From the NCBI RefSeq assembly GCF_004119495.1, contig NZ_NRQU01000003.1:62001-126000 (forward strand): a stretch of 64,000 nt of DNA, read 5' to 3'. Origin of the DNA: Flavobacterium sp. YO12 (GTDB taxonomy: Bacteria > Bacteroidota > Bacteroidia > Flavobacteriales > Flavobacteriaceae). The notes under the pieces are model-generated. The model did no database searches. It saw nothing but the letters and a program-made list of their open reading frames with translations, and had not been told where the DNA came from. Positions 8,427-16,925 of this stretch are shown here, piece after piece. A program made the position numbers and the translations under genes. Each line of letters opens with the position of its first letter. The first letter of the stretch is position 1.

Positions 8427-9059
8427 TCAGGGCGTTAATTGGATTGTATTATTCATTAATGTCGATTTTTTAAGTACGCTGTACATACTCTGTTTCAAAA
8501 AAACCGTTTTTTTGTTTTTGGATATTTTACTATTGGTATTTTCAACTGATGCAATATCTTTGTCGAAAGTATAAATCGCTGTTATACTGGCTTCTTCAAG
8601 ATCTTTCTTTTTCTTTGGGTCTTTAATTACTTTCTCAGGAACTGGATAAGAAGCAATTCGTTCAAAATTTTTAGCATTACTGCTAAAATGAATTTGATCA
8701 CGCTGATTGTTAATCGTATTTACGACAGCGTTTAAGGCTTTTATATTGGCATAATTAAGTTTGATAATGAAAACATAATTGTCAAAATCTGTTTTGGTCG
8801 TTACGTTTGAAATACCCCCAATTTTTGAAGCTTTCACTTTAAAGTCTTCTAATTTCTGCGAGATTTCCTGTTCGTTTGGGATTTTAACGCCATCAACTTC
8901 TTCTAAAAAAATAGCGGATTTGGTTTTAAACCATGATTTCGAAAAATCGATCATCAATGTATATTCACCACTTTGGTCGTCGTGATGTTTGATTCTTTCT
9001 GTTATCTCAAAACAACTCGTCATGAGCAAACAGCAGCAGAAAGCAAGAATTTTCTTCAT
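8427..9059 (-). CDS. Hypothetical lipoprotein, 210 aa
   Basis: Signal sequence MKKILAFCCCLLMTSC with the lipobox cysteine at residue 16. The mature part (about 194 residues) carries a beta-rich core (GEYTLMIDFSKSW, NYVFIIKLNYANI) and a Lys-rich C-terminus. No known domain. It is the first gene of a two-gene minus-strand unit with the 606-residue secreted protein, separated by 3 bases. A promoter -7 element lies 3 bases before the ATG, so the message may be leaderless. Confidence 0.78.
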   Translation of the reverse strand: MKKILAFCCCLLMTSCFEITERIKHHDDQSGEYTLMIDFSKSWFKTKSAIFLEEVDGVKIPNEQEISQKLEDFKVKASKIGGISNVTTKTDFDNYVFIIKLNYANIKALNAVVNTINNQRDQIHFSSNAKNFERIASYPVPEKVIKDPKKKKDLEEASITAIYTFDKDIASVENTNSKISKNKKTVFLKQSMYSVLKKSTLMNNTIQLTP

Positions 9060-9062
9060 TTA

Positions 9063-9071
9063 GCAAATTTA
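9063..9071 (-). promoter_or_regulatory. Possible Bacteroidetes -7 element directly before the lipoprotein gene
   Basis: On the minus strand TAAATTTGC ends 3 bases before the ATG at 9059. A TTG (9097-9099) lies 25 bases upstream, slightly long for the -33 box. If used, transcription would begin at or inside the start codon. Confidence 0.35.
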
Positions 9072-9195
9072 TGCGAAATATTTTAAAAACCTACCGCAAA
9101 GGTTTCTTAAAATTCAGCTTATAAAAGCATCAATTTTTAGATAATATTAACGGATTCTACACAGGTCTAAACTCCTTATTCTGTTGATTTTTGAT

Positions 9196-9204
9196 TAACT
9201 TTGC
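9196..9204 (+). promoter_or_regulatory. Possible -7 element for hemB
   Basis: TAACTTTGC fits the TAnnTTTG consensus. No good TTG is found 17-23 bases upstream. The leader to the hemB ATG would be about 130 bases, AT-rich, and contains the AAATCTAA word repeat at 9303-9338. Confidence 0.35.
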
Positions 9205-9302
9205 GCTACTTGTTAAAAAAGTAAAATAATCTTCAAAAAAATAAAAAAACAACTTCACTTTTAGAAATTAAGATTTATTGATCTGTTTTCGAAGAAATCA
9301 GG

Positions 9303-9338
9303 TTTCAAAGTCTGAAATCTAAAATCTAAAATCTAAAT
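9303..9338. repeat. AAATCTAA word repeat upstream of hemB
   Basis: The unit AAATCTA is repeated three to four times right before the hemB start. A similar array occurs at 20102-20144, at the 3' end of the desaturase gene. Confidence 0.55.
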
Positions 9339-9341
9339 TAT

Positions 9342-10334
9342 ATGTTCCCATTACAAAGAAACCGTCGTTTGAGAACCAATGAATCAATTCGTTCTTTAGT
9401 ACGTGAAACCAGTTTAAGTCCACAGGACTTTATGCTTCCAATGTTTGTTGCTGAAGGAAAAGATGTAAAAGCAGCTATTCCGTCAATGCCGGGAATTTAC
9501 CGTCATTCCTTAGACAACACAATAAAAGAGGTAAAAGAAGCATGGGATTTAGGTATAAAAGCGGTAAATATCTATGTAAAAGTCAGCGATAATTTAAAAG
9601 ACAACAAAGGAACTGAAGCTTGGAATAAAGACGGCTTAATGCAGCAAACTATTCGTGCGATAAAAGACGCTGTTCCAGAAATGATCGTTATGCCAGATGT
9701 AGCTTTAGATCCTTATTCAATCTATGGTCATGACGGAATTATTGAAAATGGTCAATTAATCAATGATGCAACTGTTGACGCTTTAACTCGAATGAGTTTA
9801 AGTCATGCAGAAGCTGGAGCTGATTTTGTTGCTCCAAGTGATATGATGGATGGAAGAGTTTTAGCGATTAGAAAGGCTTTGGAAGAAAACGGACATCATA
9901 ATGTTGGAATTATGAGTTACAGTGCAAAATATGCTTCGGCATTTTATGGTCCTTTTCGTGATGCTTTGGATTCTGCTCCGGTAGATTCTCAAAATATTCC
10001 AAAAGACAAGAAAACTTATCAAATGGATTATGCTAACCGAATTGAAGGAATTCGTGAAGCTTTATTAGATGTTGAAGAAGGCGCAGATATTGTTATGGTA
10101 AAACCAGGAATGGCTTATTTAGACATTGTTCGTGAGGTAAAAAACGCAGTTCATGTTCCTGTTGCTGTTTACCAAGTTTCTGGTGAGTACGCTATGGTAA
10201 AGGCTGCAGCCGAAAGAGGATGGCTAGATCACGATAAAATTATGATAGAGCAACTTTATTGCATTAAGCGTGCGGGCGCTAGTATTATCTCTACTTACTT
10301 TGCAAAAGAAGCTGCTGTAATTTTAAATAAATAA
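9342..10334 (+). CDS. hemB: Delta-aminolevulinic acid dehydratase (porphobilinogen synthase)
   Basis: 330 residues, normal for HemB. It condenses two 5-aminolevulinate molecules to porphobilinogen. The two Schiff-base lysines are visible as K196 (SYSAKYAS) and K254 (VMVKPGMAYLD). The metal-site segment reads DVALDPYSIYGHDG (about 119-132), with Ala/Asp where zinc enzymes have three Cys, so this belongs to the cysteine-free, magnesium-type group. The ATG follows an AAATCTAA repeat. A cytochrome c gene begins one base after its stop, so the two are co-transcribed, a link between heme synthesis and a heme protein. Confidence 0.97.
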   Translation: MFPLQRNRRLRTNESIRSLVRETSLSPQDFMLPMFVAEGKDVKAAIPSMPGIYRHSLDNTIKEVKEAWDLGIKAVNIYVKVSDNLKDNKGTEAWNKDGLMQQTIRAIKDAVPEMIVMPDVALDPYSIYGHDGIIENGQLINDATVDALTRMSLSHAEAGADFVAPSDMMDGRVLAIRKALEENGHHNVGIMSYSAKYASAFYGPFRDALDSAPVDSQNIPKDKKTYQMDYANRIEGIREALLDVEEGADIVMVKPGMAYLDIVREVKNAVHVPVAVYQVSGEYAMVKAAAERGWLDHDKIMIEQLYCIKRAGASIISTYFAKEAAVILNK

Positions 10335-10335
10335 C

Positions 10336-10737
10336 ATGAAGAAAGTATTATTCTTATCTGCTGTTTTAGCATTTGCTTCATGCAAAAAAGAAGCAACTGA
10401 AAATCCAGATCATAATCCTGCTGAAACATATACTGAAGGAGAATCTGCAGAAGCCAAAACACCAGAAGCTTTAGGAAAAGAAATTTTTGAAGGAAGAGGA
10501 AACTGTACTTCTTGCCATCAAGTTGATCAAAAAGTAATTGGACCAAGTATTAAAGAAATCGCACAGATTTACAAAGATAAAAATGCTGATATCGTTACGT
10601 TCTTAAAAGGAAAAGCGGAACCAATTGTTGACCCAAGTCAATTTGCGGTTATGAAAACTAATATTCCGATAACGCAGGCAATGTCTGATGAAGAATTAAA
10701 GGCTATTGAAACGTATATCTACAGTCAATTAAAATAA
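10336..10737 (+). CDS. Lipoprotein c-type cytochrome
   Basis: 133 residues. The N-terminus MKKVLFLSAVLAFASC is a lipoprotein signal with Cys16. After an acidic linker comes a single class I cytochrome c domain: heme-attachment CTSCH (C57, C60, H61), GPSIKEIA, and a likely axial Met at 106 (FAVMKTNIPIT). It would be membrane-anchored in the periplasm and carry electrons in respiration. It starts one base after hemB and probably shares its message. A stretch of about 80 bases without a clear terminator follows. Confidence 0.92.
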   Translation: MKKVLFLSAVLAFASCKKEATENPDHNPAETYTEGESAEAKTPEALGKEIFEGRGNCTSCHQVDQKVIGPSIKEIAQIYKDKNADIVTFLKGKAEPIVDPSQFAVMKTNIPITQAMSDEELKAIETYIYSQLK

Positions 10738-10820
10738 TAATGAAAGTTTTGTTTTATTGCTGACATACTGTTGTCACCGCTTCGGTTTAGATTTGTGACT
10801 TAATAACTAATTTTTTAAAT

Positions 10821-11270
10821 ATGAGCATTCAACAATTTAATGTAATTGGTATTTCGGTAAGAACTACAAACGAAAATGGTCAATCAGCTCAGGATATTCC
10901 TGCTCTTTGGAACAAATTTATGACAGAAGGAATTCAACAAAAAATTCCAGCTAAAATTTCAGAAGAGATTTTTTGCATTTATACCGATTATGAAAAAGAT
11001 CACACCAAACCTTACACTACTATTCTAGGCTGTAAAGTTGAAAGTTTAGATTTTGTACCTGAAAACATGGTTGGTAAAACAATTGAATCTGCTGAATATG
11101 AAAAAATAATTGCCAAAGGAGATTTGACTGAAGGTATTGTTTATAATAAATGGCTGGAGATTTGGAATTCAGATCTAAATCGAATTTTTACAGCAGATTT
11201 TGAAGTTTATGGAGAAAAAGTCCAAGACCCAAAAAATGCAGAAGTTGATATTTACATCGCAATTCGATAA
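10821..11270 (+). CDS. GyrI-like effector-binding domain protein
   Basis: 149 residues with no DNA-binding domain. The fold signals are those of the GyrI-like/AraC effector-binding family: the N-terminal QFNVIGISVRT, ISEEIFCIYTDYEKDHTKPYTTILGCKV in the middle, and the C-terminal FEVYGEKVQDPKNAEVDIYIAI. Stand-alone members such as integron-associated Cass2-type proteins bind amphiphilic small molecules. The ligand here is unknown. It lies between hemB-cytochrome c and the terminator at 11282, and is probably expressed singly or by read-through. Confidence 0.85.
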   Translation: MSIQQFNVIGISVRTTNENGQSAQDIPALWNKFMTEGIQQKIPAKISEEIFCIYTDYEKDHTKPYTTILGCKVESLDFVPENMVGKTIESAEYEKIIAKGDLTEGIVYNKWLEIWNSDLNRIFTADFEVYGEKVQDPKNAEVDIYIAIR

Positions 11271-11281
11271 GACTTAAAAAC

Positions 11282-11312
11282 AAAAACGGCGCTGATTCAG
11301 CGCCGTTTTTTT
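11282..11312. terminator. Bidirectional terminator, shared motif copy 1
   Basis: Arms AAAAACGGCGCTGA and TCAGCGCCGTTTTT meet around a single central base. The element serves the plus-strand GyrI-like gene and the minus-strand M13 peptidase gene. An almost identical copy follows the second peptidase gene at 13483. Confidence 0.9.
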
Positions 11313-11323
11313 ATATTTTACTC

Positions 11324-13384
11324 TTACCAGATTTTAACTCTCTTAGCAGGATCAATATACATTTTATCTCCTTTTTTAATATCAAAAGCTTGGTAAAAAG
11401 CATCTACGTTCTGAATTGGCACAACTGCTCTGTACATTCCAGGAGAATGCGGATCAGTTTTAACCTGACTCTTAATTGCCTCGTCTCTAGATTTTGTTCT
11501 CCAAACCGTAGCCCAAGAAATAAAGAAACGCTGCTCTGGCGTAAAACCGTCAATTAAACCAGGATTTCCGTTTGCTTTTAAATACAATTGTAACCCGTCG
11601 TAAGCAGCATTAATTCCGCCTAAATCTCCAATGTTTTCCCCTAAAGTAAATTTACCATCTACATGAATTCCAGGCAAAGGCTCTAAAGCGCTGTATTGAT
11701 CTGCCAAAGCAGTTCCAAGAGTTGTAAACTGTTTTAAGTCTTCTGGTGTCCACCAGTCAACAAGATTTCCATCAGCATTGTAACGTGCTCCAGAATCATC
11801 AAAACCATGAGAAATTTCGTGACCAATAACAGCACCAATTCCACCGTAATTAACTGCTTCATCAGCTTGGTAATTGTAGAAAGGCGGTTGTAAAATTGCC
11901 GCTGGGAATACAATTTCGTTATACGACGGATTGAAATAAGCATTAACTGTTTGAGGTGACATTCCCCACTCTGTTTTATCAACTGGTTTACCCAATTTCG
12001 CTAAACTTTCGGCATAAGACCATTTTGATATGTTTTTCATATTATCAAAATAAGTTCCGCCTTCGTTAACATTTTTAAGTTCTAGCTTAGAATAATCTTT
12101 CCATTTATCAGGATATCCAATTTTAATGGTAAGTCTCTTTAGTTTTTCAATTGCTTTTGCTTTTGTTGGTGCAGACATCCAAGGCAATGCATTGATTCTA
12201 TTTTCGTAAGCTAACATTACATTAGCAATCATGCTCTTTGCTTTGTCTTTTGCCTCAGCAGGAAATAATTTTTCTACATACAATTTCCCCAAAGCTTCTC
12301 CGGTAGCACCGTTAATTACCTGCAATGCCATTTCTTCACGAGGACGTTGTTTTAACGCTCCAGTAAGGGTTTTTCCATAGAAATCAAAATTTGCTTCTTC
12401 AATAGCAGTAGTCAACGTTGAAGCATTTCTGTTCAATAAAGACCATTTCAAATATTCTTTCCATGCTTCTACTTTCTTTTCAGAAAGTGTTTTTTCTAAA
12501 GCAATCATATAACGGGGCTGCGATACATTTACTGAATCCAATTTCGTCATTCCAATTCCAGTGAAATATTTCTCCCATTGAATAGAAGGTGTGTTTTTCT
12601 TTAAATCAGCAATCGCAGTTGGATTGTATTGTTTTCTGCGGTCTCTTCTTTCAACACGGTCTAATCTTGGAGCAGAAAGTTCAATCTCTAAAGCTAAAAT
12701 TTGTTTTGCGCTTTCTTTTGCTTTTGCAGGAGATTCTCCAATATATTGTAACATTCTCGCAACGTGTACTTCGTATTTTTCACGTTTTTCTTTTGAATCT
12801 TTATCGTCTGAATTGTAGTAATCCTTATCAGATAATCCTAAACCTCCCGGCCCTAAGTTAACGGTATTTTTGTTACTGTTTTTAGCATCAGCCCCAACAT
12901 ATACTCCAAAAAAACCAATACCTCCTTGTGGCTGCATTTCAATAAAGAAATTCTGAAGATCGGTAACGTTTTTAATAGCATCGATTTTCTTCAAAACAGG
13001 CTGAAGTGGTGTAATTCCGTTTTTATTGCGACCAACAGTATCCATAATCGTGTTAAACAAAGCAATTGCTTTACCTTGATCTGTATTTGATTTGTATTTA
13101 GGATCTTTTGATGCTTCTTTTAGAATAGCAAGAGCATCATTATCAGTCTTCTGACGCAATTCGTTAAAACTTCCCCATGAATTTCTATCGCTTGGAATCT
13201 CTGTTTTGTCCAGCCAAGCTCCATTTACGTAACGAAAAAAATCATTTTTTGGGCTCACTTTCGTGTCCATATTAGAAAGATTGATACCCGGTTCTTTCTT
13301 TTTTGCGTCTTGTGCCTGAGCTGCAGTAATTGTAATCATTGCAGAAACAACACAAAACAGCGGCTTTCTAAACTGTTTAATCAT
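11324..13384 (-). CDS. pepO: M13 family zinc metallopeptidase (PepO/neprilysin type), copy 1
   Basis: 686 residues with a signal peptide (MIKQFRKPLFCVVSAMITITAAQAQ). An N-terminal M13 domain is followed by the catalytic C-terminal domain: zinc site HEISH at about residue 520 (VIGHEISHGFDDSGARY) and the third ligand and support motif ENIGDLGG at about 581. The C-terminus PAKRVKIW keeps the conserved family tail. These enzymes are periplasmic or extracellular endopeptidases acting on short peptides. It is followed on the same strand by a strong terminator. A paralogue lies immediately upstream (13581-15590), 196 bases from this start. Confidence 0.95.
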   Translation of the reverse strand: MIKQFRKPLFCVVSAMITITAAQAQDAKKKEPGINLSNMDTKVSPKNDFFRYVNGAWLDKTEIPSDRNSWGSFNELRQKTDNDALAILKEASKDPKYKSNTDQGKAIALFNTIMDTVGRNKNGITPLQPVLKKIDAIKNVTDLQNFFIEMQPQGGIGFFGVYVGADAKNSNKNTVNLGPGGLGLSDKDYYNSDDKDSKEKREKYEVHVARMLQYIGESPAKAKESAKQILALEIELSAPRLDRVERRDRRKQYNPTAIADLKKNTPSIQWEKYFTGIGMTKLDSVNVSQPRYMIALEKTLSEKKVEAWKEYLKWSLLNRNASTLTTAIEEANFDFYGKTLTGALKQRPREEMALQVINGATGEALGKLYVEKLFPAEAKDKAKSMIANVMLAYENRINALPWMSAPTKAKAIEKLKRLTIKIGYPDKWKDYSKLELKNVNEGGTYFDNMKNISKWSYAESLAKLGKPVDKTEWGMSPQTVNAYFNPSYNEIVFPAAILQPPFYNYQADEAVNYGGIGAVIGHEISHGFDDSGARYNADGNLVDWWTPEDLKQFTTLGTALADQYSALEPLPGIHVDGKFTLGENIGDLGGINAAYDGLQLYLKANGNPGLIDGFTPEQRFFISWATVWRTKSRDEAIKSQVKTDPHSPGMYRAVVPIQNVDAFYQAFDIKKGDKMYIDPAKRVKIW

Positions 13385-13482
13385 TTTTATTTATAGTTTT
13401 TAGTATATACACAAACATATTGCAATTATTCTAAACTATGTGTTAAATACACTAAATAATTAATTTGATACTTTATAGAAAC

Positions 13483-13512
13483 AAAAACGGCGCTGAATCA
13501 GCGCCGTTTTTT
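13483..13512 (-). terminator. Terminator of the second M13 peptidase, shared motif copy 2
   Basis: The arms are the same as in the terminator at 11282, with the sequence differing mainly at the centre, followed by an A-rich stretch (T-rich on the minus strand). It sits 17 bases after where the un-shifted second peptidase gene would stop. Confidence 0.88.
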
Positions 13513-13580
13513 ATCGTTTGATATTATCTTACCAAATTTTAACTCTTTTATCTGGACTTACAAACATTTTATCACCGCTT

Positions 13581-15590
13581 TTAATTCCAAAAGTAGTGTA
13601 AAAAAACGTCCATGTTTTGAATTGGAACATAAGCTCTGTACATTCCCGGAGAGTGTGGGTCTGTTTTTACTTGGTTTTTTATCGCTTCGTCTCTTGATTT
13701 TGTTCTCCAAACTGTTGCCCAAGAAATAAAGAATCTCTGATCTGGTGTAAAACCGTCAATTAAACCAGGATTTCCGTGTTTCTTTAAATACAACTGCAGT
13801 CCATCATAAGCTGCATTTATTCCTCCTAAATCTCCAATGTTTTCACCTAATGTAAATTTACCATCTACTTTAATTCCCGGTAAAGGTTCTAAAGCGCTGT
13901 ATTGATCTGCTAATTTATCACCAAGTGCTGTAAATTGTTTTAAATCTTCAGGTGTCCACCAGTCTACAAGATTTCCTTCGGCATTGTAGCGTGCTCCAGA
14001 ATCATCAAAACCATGTGAAATTTCATGCCCAATTACAGCTCCGATACCGCCATAATTTACAGCTTCGTCAGCTTGATAATTGTAAAACGGCGGTTGTAAA
14101 ATCGCTGCTGGGAAAACAATTTCGTTGTAAGATGGGTTGTAATACGCATTTACAGTTTGAGGAGACATTCCCCATTCTGTTTTATCAACTGGTTTGTTTA
14201 ATTTTTCAATTCCTTTTTTGAAGTTCCATTTTGCTATATTTCGTGAATTATCGAAATAACTTCCGCCTTCTGCAATACTTTTAATTTCAAGCGCTGAGTA
14301 ATCTTTCCATTTATCAGGATAACCTACTTTAATGGTGATTTTGTTTAATTTTTCAATTGCTTTTACTTTTGTTTCTGCAGACATCCAAGTTAAGTTGTTG
14401 ATACGATTTTGGTATGCAGTGATTACATTCTGAATCATATCTAAAGCTTTGGTTTTAGCTTCAGCTGGAAAAACTTTCTCAACGTACAATTTACCAAGTG
14501 CTTCACCAACATCGTTATTTACAATTTGCAATGCTTTTTCTTCACGCGGTAATTGTTTTAATGCTCCTCTTAACGTTTTGCTGTAGAAATCGAAATTAGC
14601 CGTTTCAAGATTTGTTGATAATTTCGTTGCATAGGTATGGACTAAATCCCATTTTAAATACTCTTTCCATTGTCCAACTTTGTTAGCTGTAAAAACAGTT
14701 TGAAGCGCTTTCATGTATTTAGGCTCCATAACTATAACTGTATCAAGCTTTGCTAAACCTATTCCAGTAAAATAAGCTTCCCATTTTATAGCTGGTGTTA
14801 ACTTTTGAAGTTCAGCAATTGTCATTGGATTATATTGTAAACGGCTGTCTCTGCTTTCAACACGATTTAATCTTGGCTTTGACAATTCAGTTTCTAAAGC
14901 TAAAATAGCCGAAGCACTTTGCTTTGATTTCTCTGGAGATTCGCCAATAAACTGCATCATCTTTGCAACATGCAATAGGTATTTTGCACGTTTTTCTTTA
15001 GAATCTTTATCTTCTGAAATATAATAATCTTTATCTGGCAATCCCAATTGGTTTACTCCAAGATATACCGAATTTTTAGAACTGTTTTTTTCATCAGCAC
15101 CTACATAAGTTCCAAAAAAACCAGCAGCTCCTTCTTGTTCTACTTCAGTTAGATATTTTTGAAGATCGGCAACGCTTTTTATAGCATCAATTTTTTTCAA
15201 ATAGGATTGTAAAGGTGTGATTCCTTGTTTGTTTCTGCCTACTGTATCAAGAACGGTTGCAAATAAATTTATTGCTTTTCCTTGATCAGTATCTGATTTG
15301 TACTTTGGATTTTTTGATGCTTCTTTTAGAATAGACATTGCATCTTTATCTGTTCTCTTTATCAATTCATTGAAACTTCCCCAAGTTGTACGATCACTTG
15401 GAATTTCGGTGTTGCTTAACCAAGTTCCATTTACATATTGAAAAAAGTCCTGACCTGGACTAACTTTGGTATTCATGTAGGAAACATTAATACCGGGCTC
15501 TTTTGGAGCTGCGTTTTGTGCTTTAACTGCAGTTAATGAAAACATTACAGAAAAGACACAAAATAAGGGTTTTGTAAATTGTTTGTTCAT
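13581..15590 (-). CDS. M13 family zinc metallopeptidase, copy 2, frameshifted at the 3' end
   Basis: 669 residues with signal peptide (cleaved near AQN, about residue 25), the full M13 N-terminal domain, HEISH at about residue 520 and ENIGDLGG at about 581. The last residues VFLHYFWN do not match the family. A run of seven A at 13600-13606 shifts the frame: with six, the protein would continue FYTTFGIKSGDKMF to RVKIW and stop at 13529, like copy 1. So the gene is either slightly truncated in vivo, phase-variable, or affected by a base-calling error. Almost all the catalytic domain is intact. Identity with copy 1 is highest in the catalytic half. Confidence 0.9.
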   Translation of the reverse strand: MNKQFTKPLFCVFSVMFSLTAVKAQNAAPKEPGINVSYMNTKVSPGQDFFQYVNGTWLSNTEIPSDRTTWGSFNELIKRTDKDAMSILKEASKNPKYKSDTDQGKAINLFATVLDTVGRNKQGITPLQSYLKKIDAIKSVADLQKYLTEVEQEGAAGFFGTYVGADEKNSSKNSVYLGVNQLGLPDKDYYISEDKDSKEKRAKYLLHVAKMMQFIGESPEKSKQSASAILALETELSKPRLNRVESRDSRLQYNPMTIAELQKLTPAIKWEAYFTGIGLAKLDTVIVMEPKYMKALQTVFTANKVGQWKEYLKWDLVHTYATKLSTNLETANFDFYSKTLRGALKQLPREEKALQIVNNDVGEALGKLYVEKVFPAEAKTKALDMIQNVITAYQNRINNLTWMSAETKVKAIEKLNKITIKVGYPDKWKDYSALEIKSIAEGGSYFDNSRNIAKWNFKKGIEKLNKPVDKTEWGMSPQTVNAYYNPSYNEIVFPAAILQPPFYNYQADEAVNYGGIGAVIGHEISHGFDDSGARYNAEGNLVDWWTPEDLKQFTALGDKLADQYSALEPLPGIKVDGKFTLGENIGDLGGINAAYDGLQLYLKKHGNPGLIDGFTPDQRFFISWATVWRTKSRDEAIKNQVKTDPHSPGMYRAYVPIQNMDVFLHYFWN

Positions 15591-15866
15591 TTTCGAGTGT
15601 GATTTTTGTGTTAATACAAAAATATTGTTAATATTTGGAATTTTGTGTTAAAATCAAAGCAATAATTAGCGGCAGTATTTTAGTAAGAAGTATAACCTCC
15701 GCCATTTCTGCTTTTTAAGATTTAAACCGCATACAATTTCTAGAAAGTAAGTTTCATCAGTGTGTGCATTTAATTAAAAATCTGCTTAAATCTGTAAAAT
15801 CTACATAAAACAAAAGCACTGCACCTTTACAAGATTAAAAAATCAAAGCTGTTAAAAAGCATTATA
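15591..15866. other. Intergenic region without a recognised gene
   Basis: The spacer between the divergent M13 peptidase and SCO1-like genes. It is AT-rich, has no open frame of note, and I see no RNA gene. The right end holds the SCO1 promoter. Confidence 0.6.
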
Positions 15867-15867
15867 G

Positions 15868-15902
15868 TTGTGCCTTTTAAAATGCTCTTTTCGTATTTTT
15901 GC
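15868..15902 (+). promoter_or_regulatory. Promoter of the SCO1-like gene
   Basis: TTG (15868-15870), 23 bases, then TATTTTTGC (15894-15902), which matches the Bacteroidetes -33/-7 consensus. Transcription would start near 15908, only about nine bases before the ATG at 15917. That excludes the in-frame TTG at 15899 as the translation start. Confidence 0.55.
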
Positions 15903-15916
15903 GCCAAATTGTTTTT

Positions 15917-16582
15917 ATGAAATCGCTTCTATACAAATACCGCAAATTCTTTATTGTATTAATTGTCTTTTCGGTTGTCACTATATCTTTATTTTATTCG
16001 GCTTTAAAACCGCAAAAAACACTGCCTATTTTTAATCCTGCTGATGTTAATCCAGAATTAGTCGACAGCACTGTTCAATACAAAAGTAAATACCATACAA
16101 TTGCTGATTTTTCGTTTGTAAATCAAAATGGAGACACGATTACTCAAAAAAACTACGAAGGAAAAATTTATGTTGCTGATTTTTTCTTTACAACCTGCGG
16201 TTCTATTTGCCCAAAAATGACAACGAATCTTGAGGAGGTTCAAAAAGCCGTTTTAAACAATCCAAAAGTTATGCTGCTTTCGCATACTGTTTTTCCAGAA
16301 GTGGACAGTATTCCTGTTTTGAAAGCTTATGCTGTAAAACATGGTGTTGTAGACAGTAAATGGAATTTGGTTACGGGCGACAAAAAAGAAATCTATACGA
16401 TGGCGAGAAAATCGTATTTGGCGGTAAAATTAGGTCGACCTGATCAATTGTACGATATGGTTCATACCGAAAATTTTGTTTTAGTTGATCAAAAAAGACG
16501 TGTTCGCGGTTTTTATGACGGAACGAACAAAGAAGAAATTAAACGTCTGTTGGAAGACATCGATTTCTTGTGTAAGGAGTAA
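15917..16582 (+). CDS. SCO1/SenC/PrrC-family copper chaperone
   Basis: 221 residues from the ATG at 15917. One N-terminal membrane anchor (about 11-29) is followed by a thioredoxin-like domain. The copper-binding residues are present: CGSICP gives C94 and C98 (CxxxC), and H183 lies in YDMVHTENF. SCO proteins deliver copper to the CuA centre of cytochrome c oxidase, or act as thiol redox proteins, on the outer face of the inner membrane. The next genes handle iron (feoAB), but they have their own promoter, so this is one neighbourhood of metal genes and not one operon. Confidence 0.92.
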   Translation: MKSLLYKYRKFFIVLIVFSVVTISLFYSALKPQKTLPIFNPADVNPELVDSTVQYKSKYHTIADFSFVNQNGDTITQKNYEGKIYVADFFFTTCGSICPKMTTNLEEVQKAVLNNPKVMLLSHTVFPEVDSIPVLKAYAVKHGVVDSKWNLVTGDKKEIYTMARKSYLAVKLGRPDQLYDMVHTENFVLVDQKRRVRGFYDGTNKEEIKRLLEDIDFLCKE

Positions 16583-16631
16583 AATCCTCAATTTTTAGAA
16601 AGATTTAGCATTTTCAGGTGTGTTAAATGCC

Positions 16632-16661
16632 TTGAAATAAAGAATTATTGCCTATTTTTGC
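16632..16661 (+). promoter_or_regulatory. Promoter of feoAB
   Basis: TTG (16632-16634), 18 bases, then TATTTTTGC (16653-16661). The start codon lies 24 bases after the -7 element. I see no clear Fur-box palindrome. Confidence 0.55.
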
Positions 16662-16685
16662 AATCTAAACTCAATCTAAATAAGC

Positions 16686-16925
16686 TTGCAAAATACAATC
16701 CATACCCTGAAAAAAGGCGATAAAGCCATTATCAAAGATTTTGATATCGATTTGATTCCTTTAAAATTATTAGAGATGGGTTGTTTGCCGGGCAGCTTAG
16801 TCGAATTGCTTCAAATTGCTCCTTTTGGAGATCCTTTATATTTAGATATAAATGGTTCGCACGTAGCGATACGTGTTGAAACTGCTCGTGAAATTGAAGT
16901 TGAACTTATCAAAAACAATTTGTAA
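16686..16925 (+). CDS. feoA: Ferrous iron transport protein A
   Basis: 79 residues forming one SH3-like FeoA domain: LKKGDKAIIKDF, LIPLKLLEMGCLPGSLVELLQIAPFGDPLYLDINGSHVAIR, ending in a helix that reads ETAREIEVEL. FeoA is a small cytoplasmic partner that modulates FeoB. The start is TTG at 16686: no in-frame ATG exists until residue 32, inside the domain, and the promoter 24 bases upstream fits. Its stop overlaps the feoB ATG (TAATG), so the two are translationally coupled. Confidence 0.92.
   Translation: MQNTIHTLKKGDKAIIKDFDIDLIPLKLLEMGCLPGSLVELLQIAPFGDPLYLDINGSHVAIRVETAREIEVELIKNNL

Noticed and set aside
12589..12861. Two overlapping open frames antisense to the first M13 peptidase
   Set aside because: They overlap each other and a conserved gene, and the products look like reverse-frame noise.
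15899..15916. TTG start adding six residues to the SCO1-like protein
   Set aside because: It overlaps the -7 promoter element, and the ATG at 15917 gives a normal N-terminal membrane anchor.
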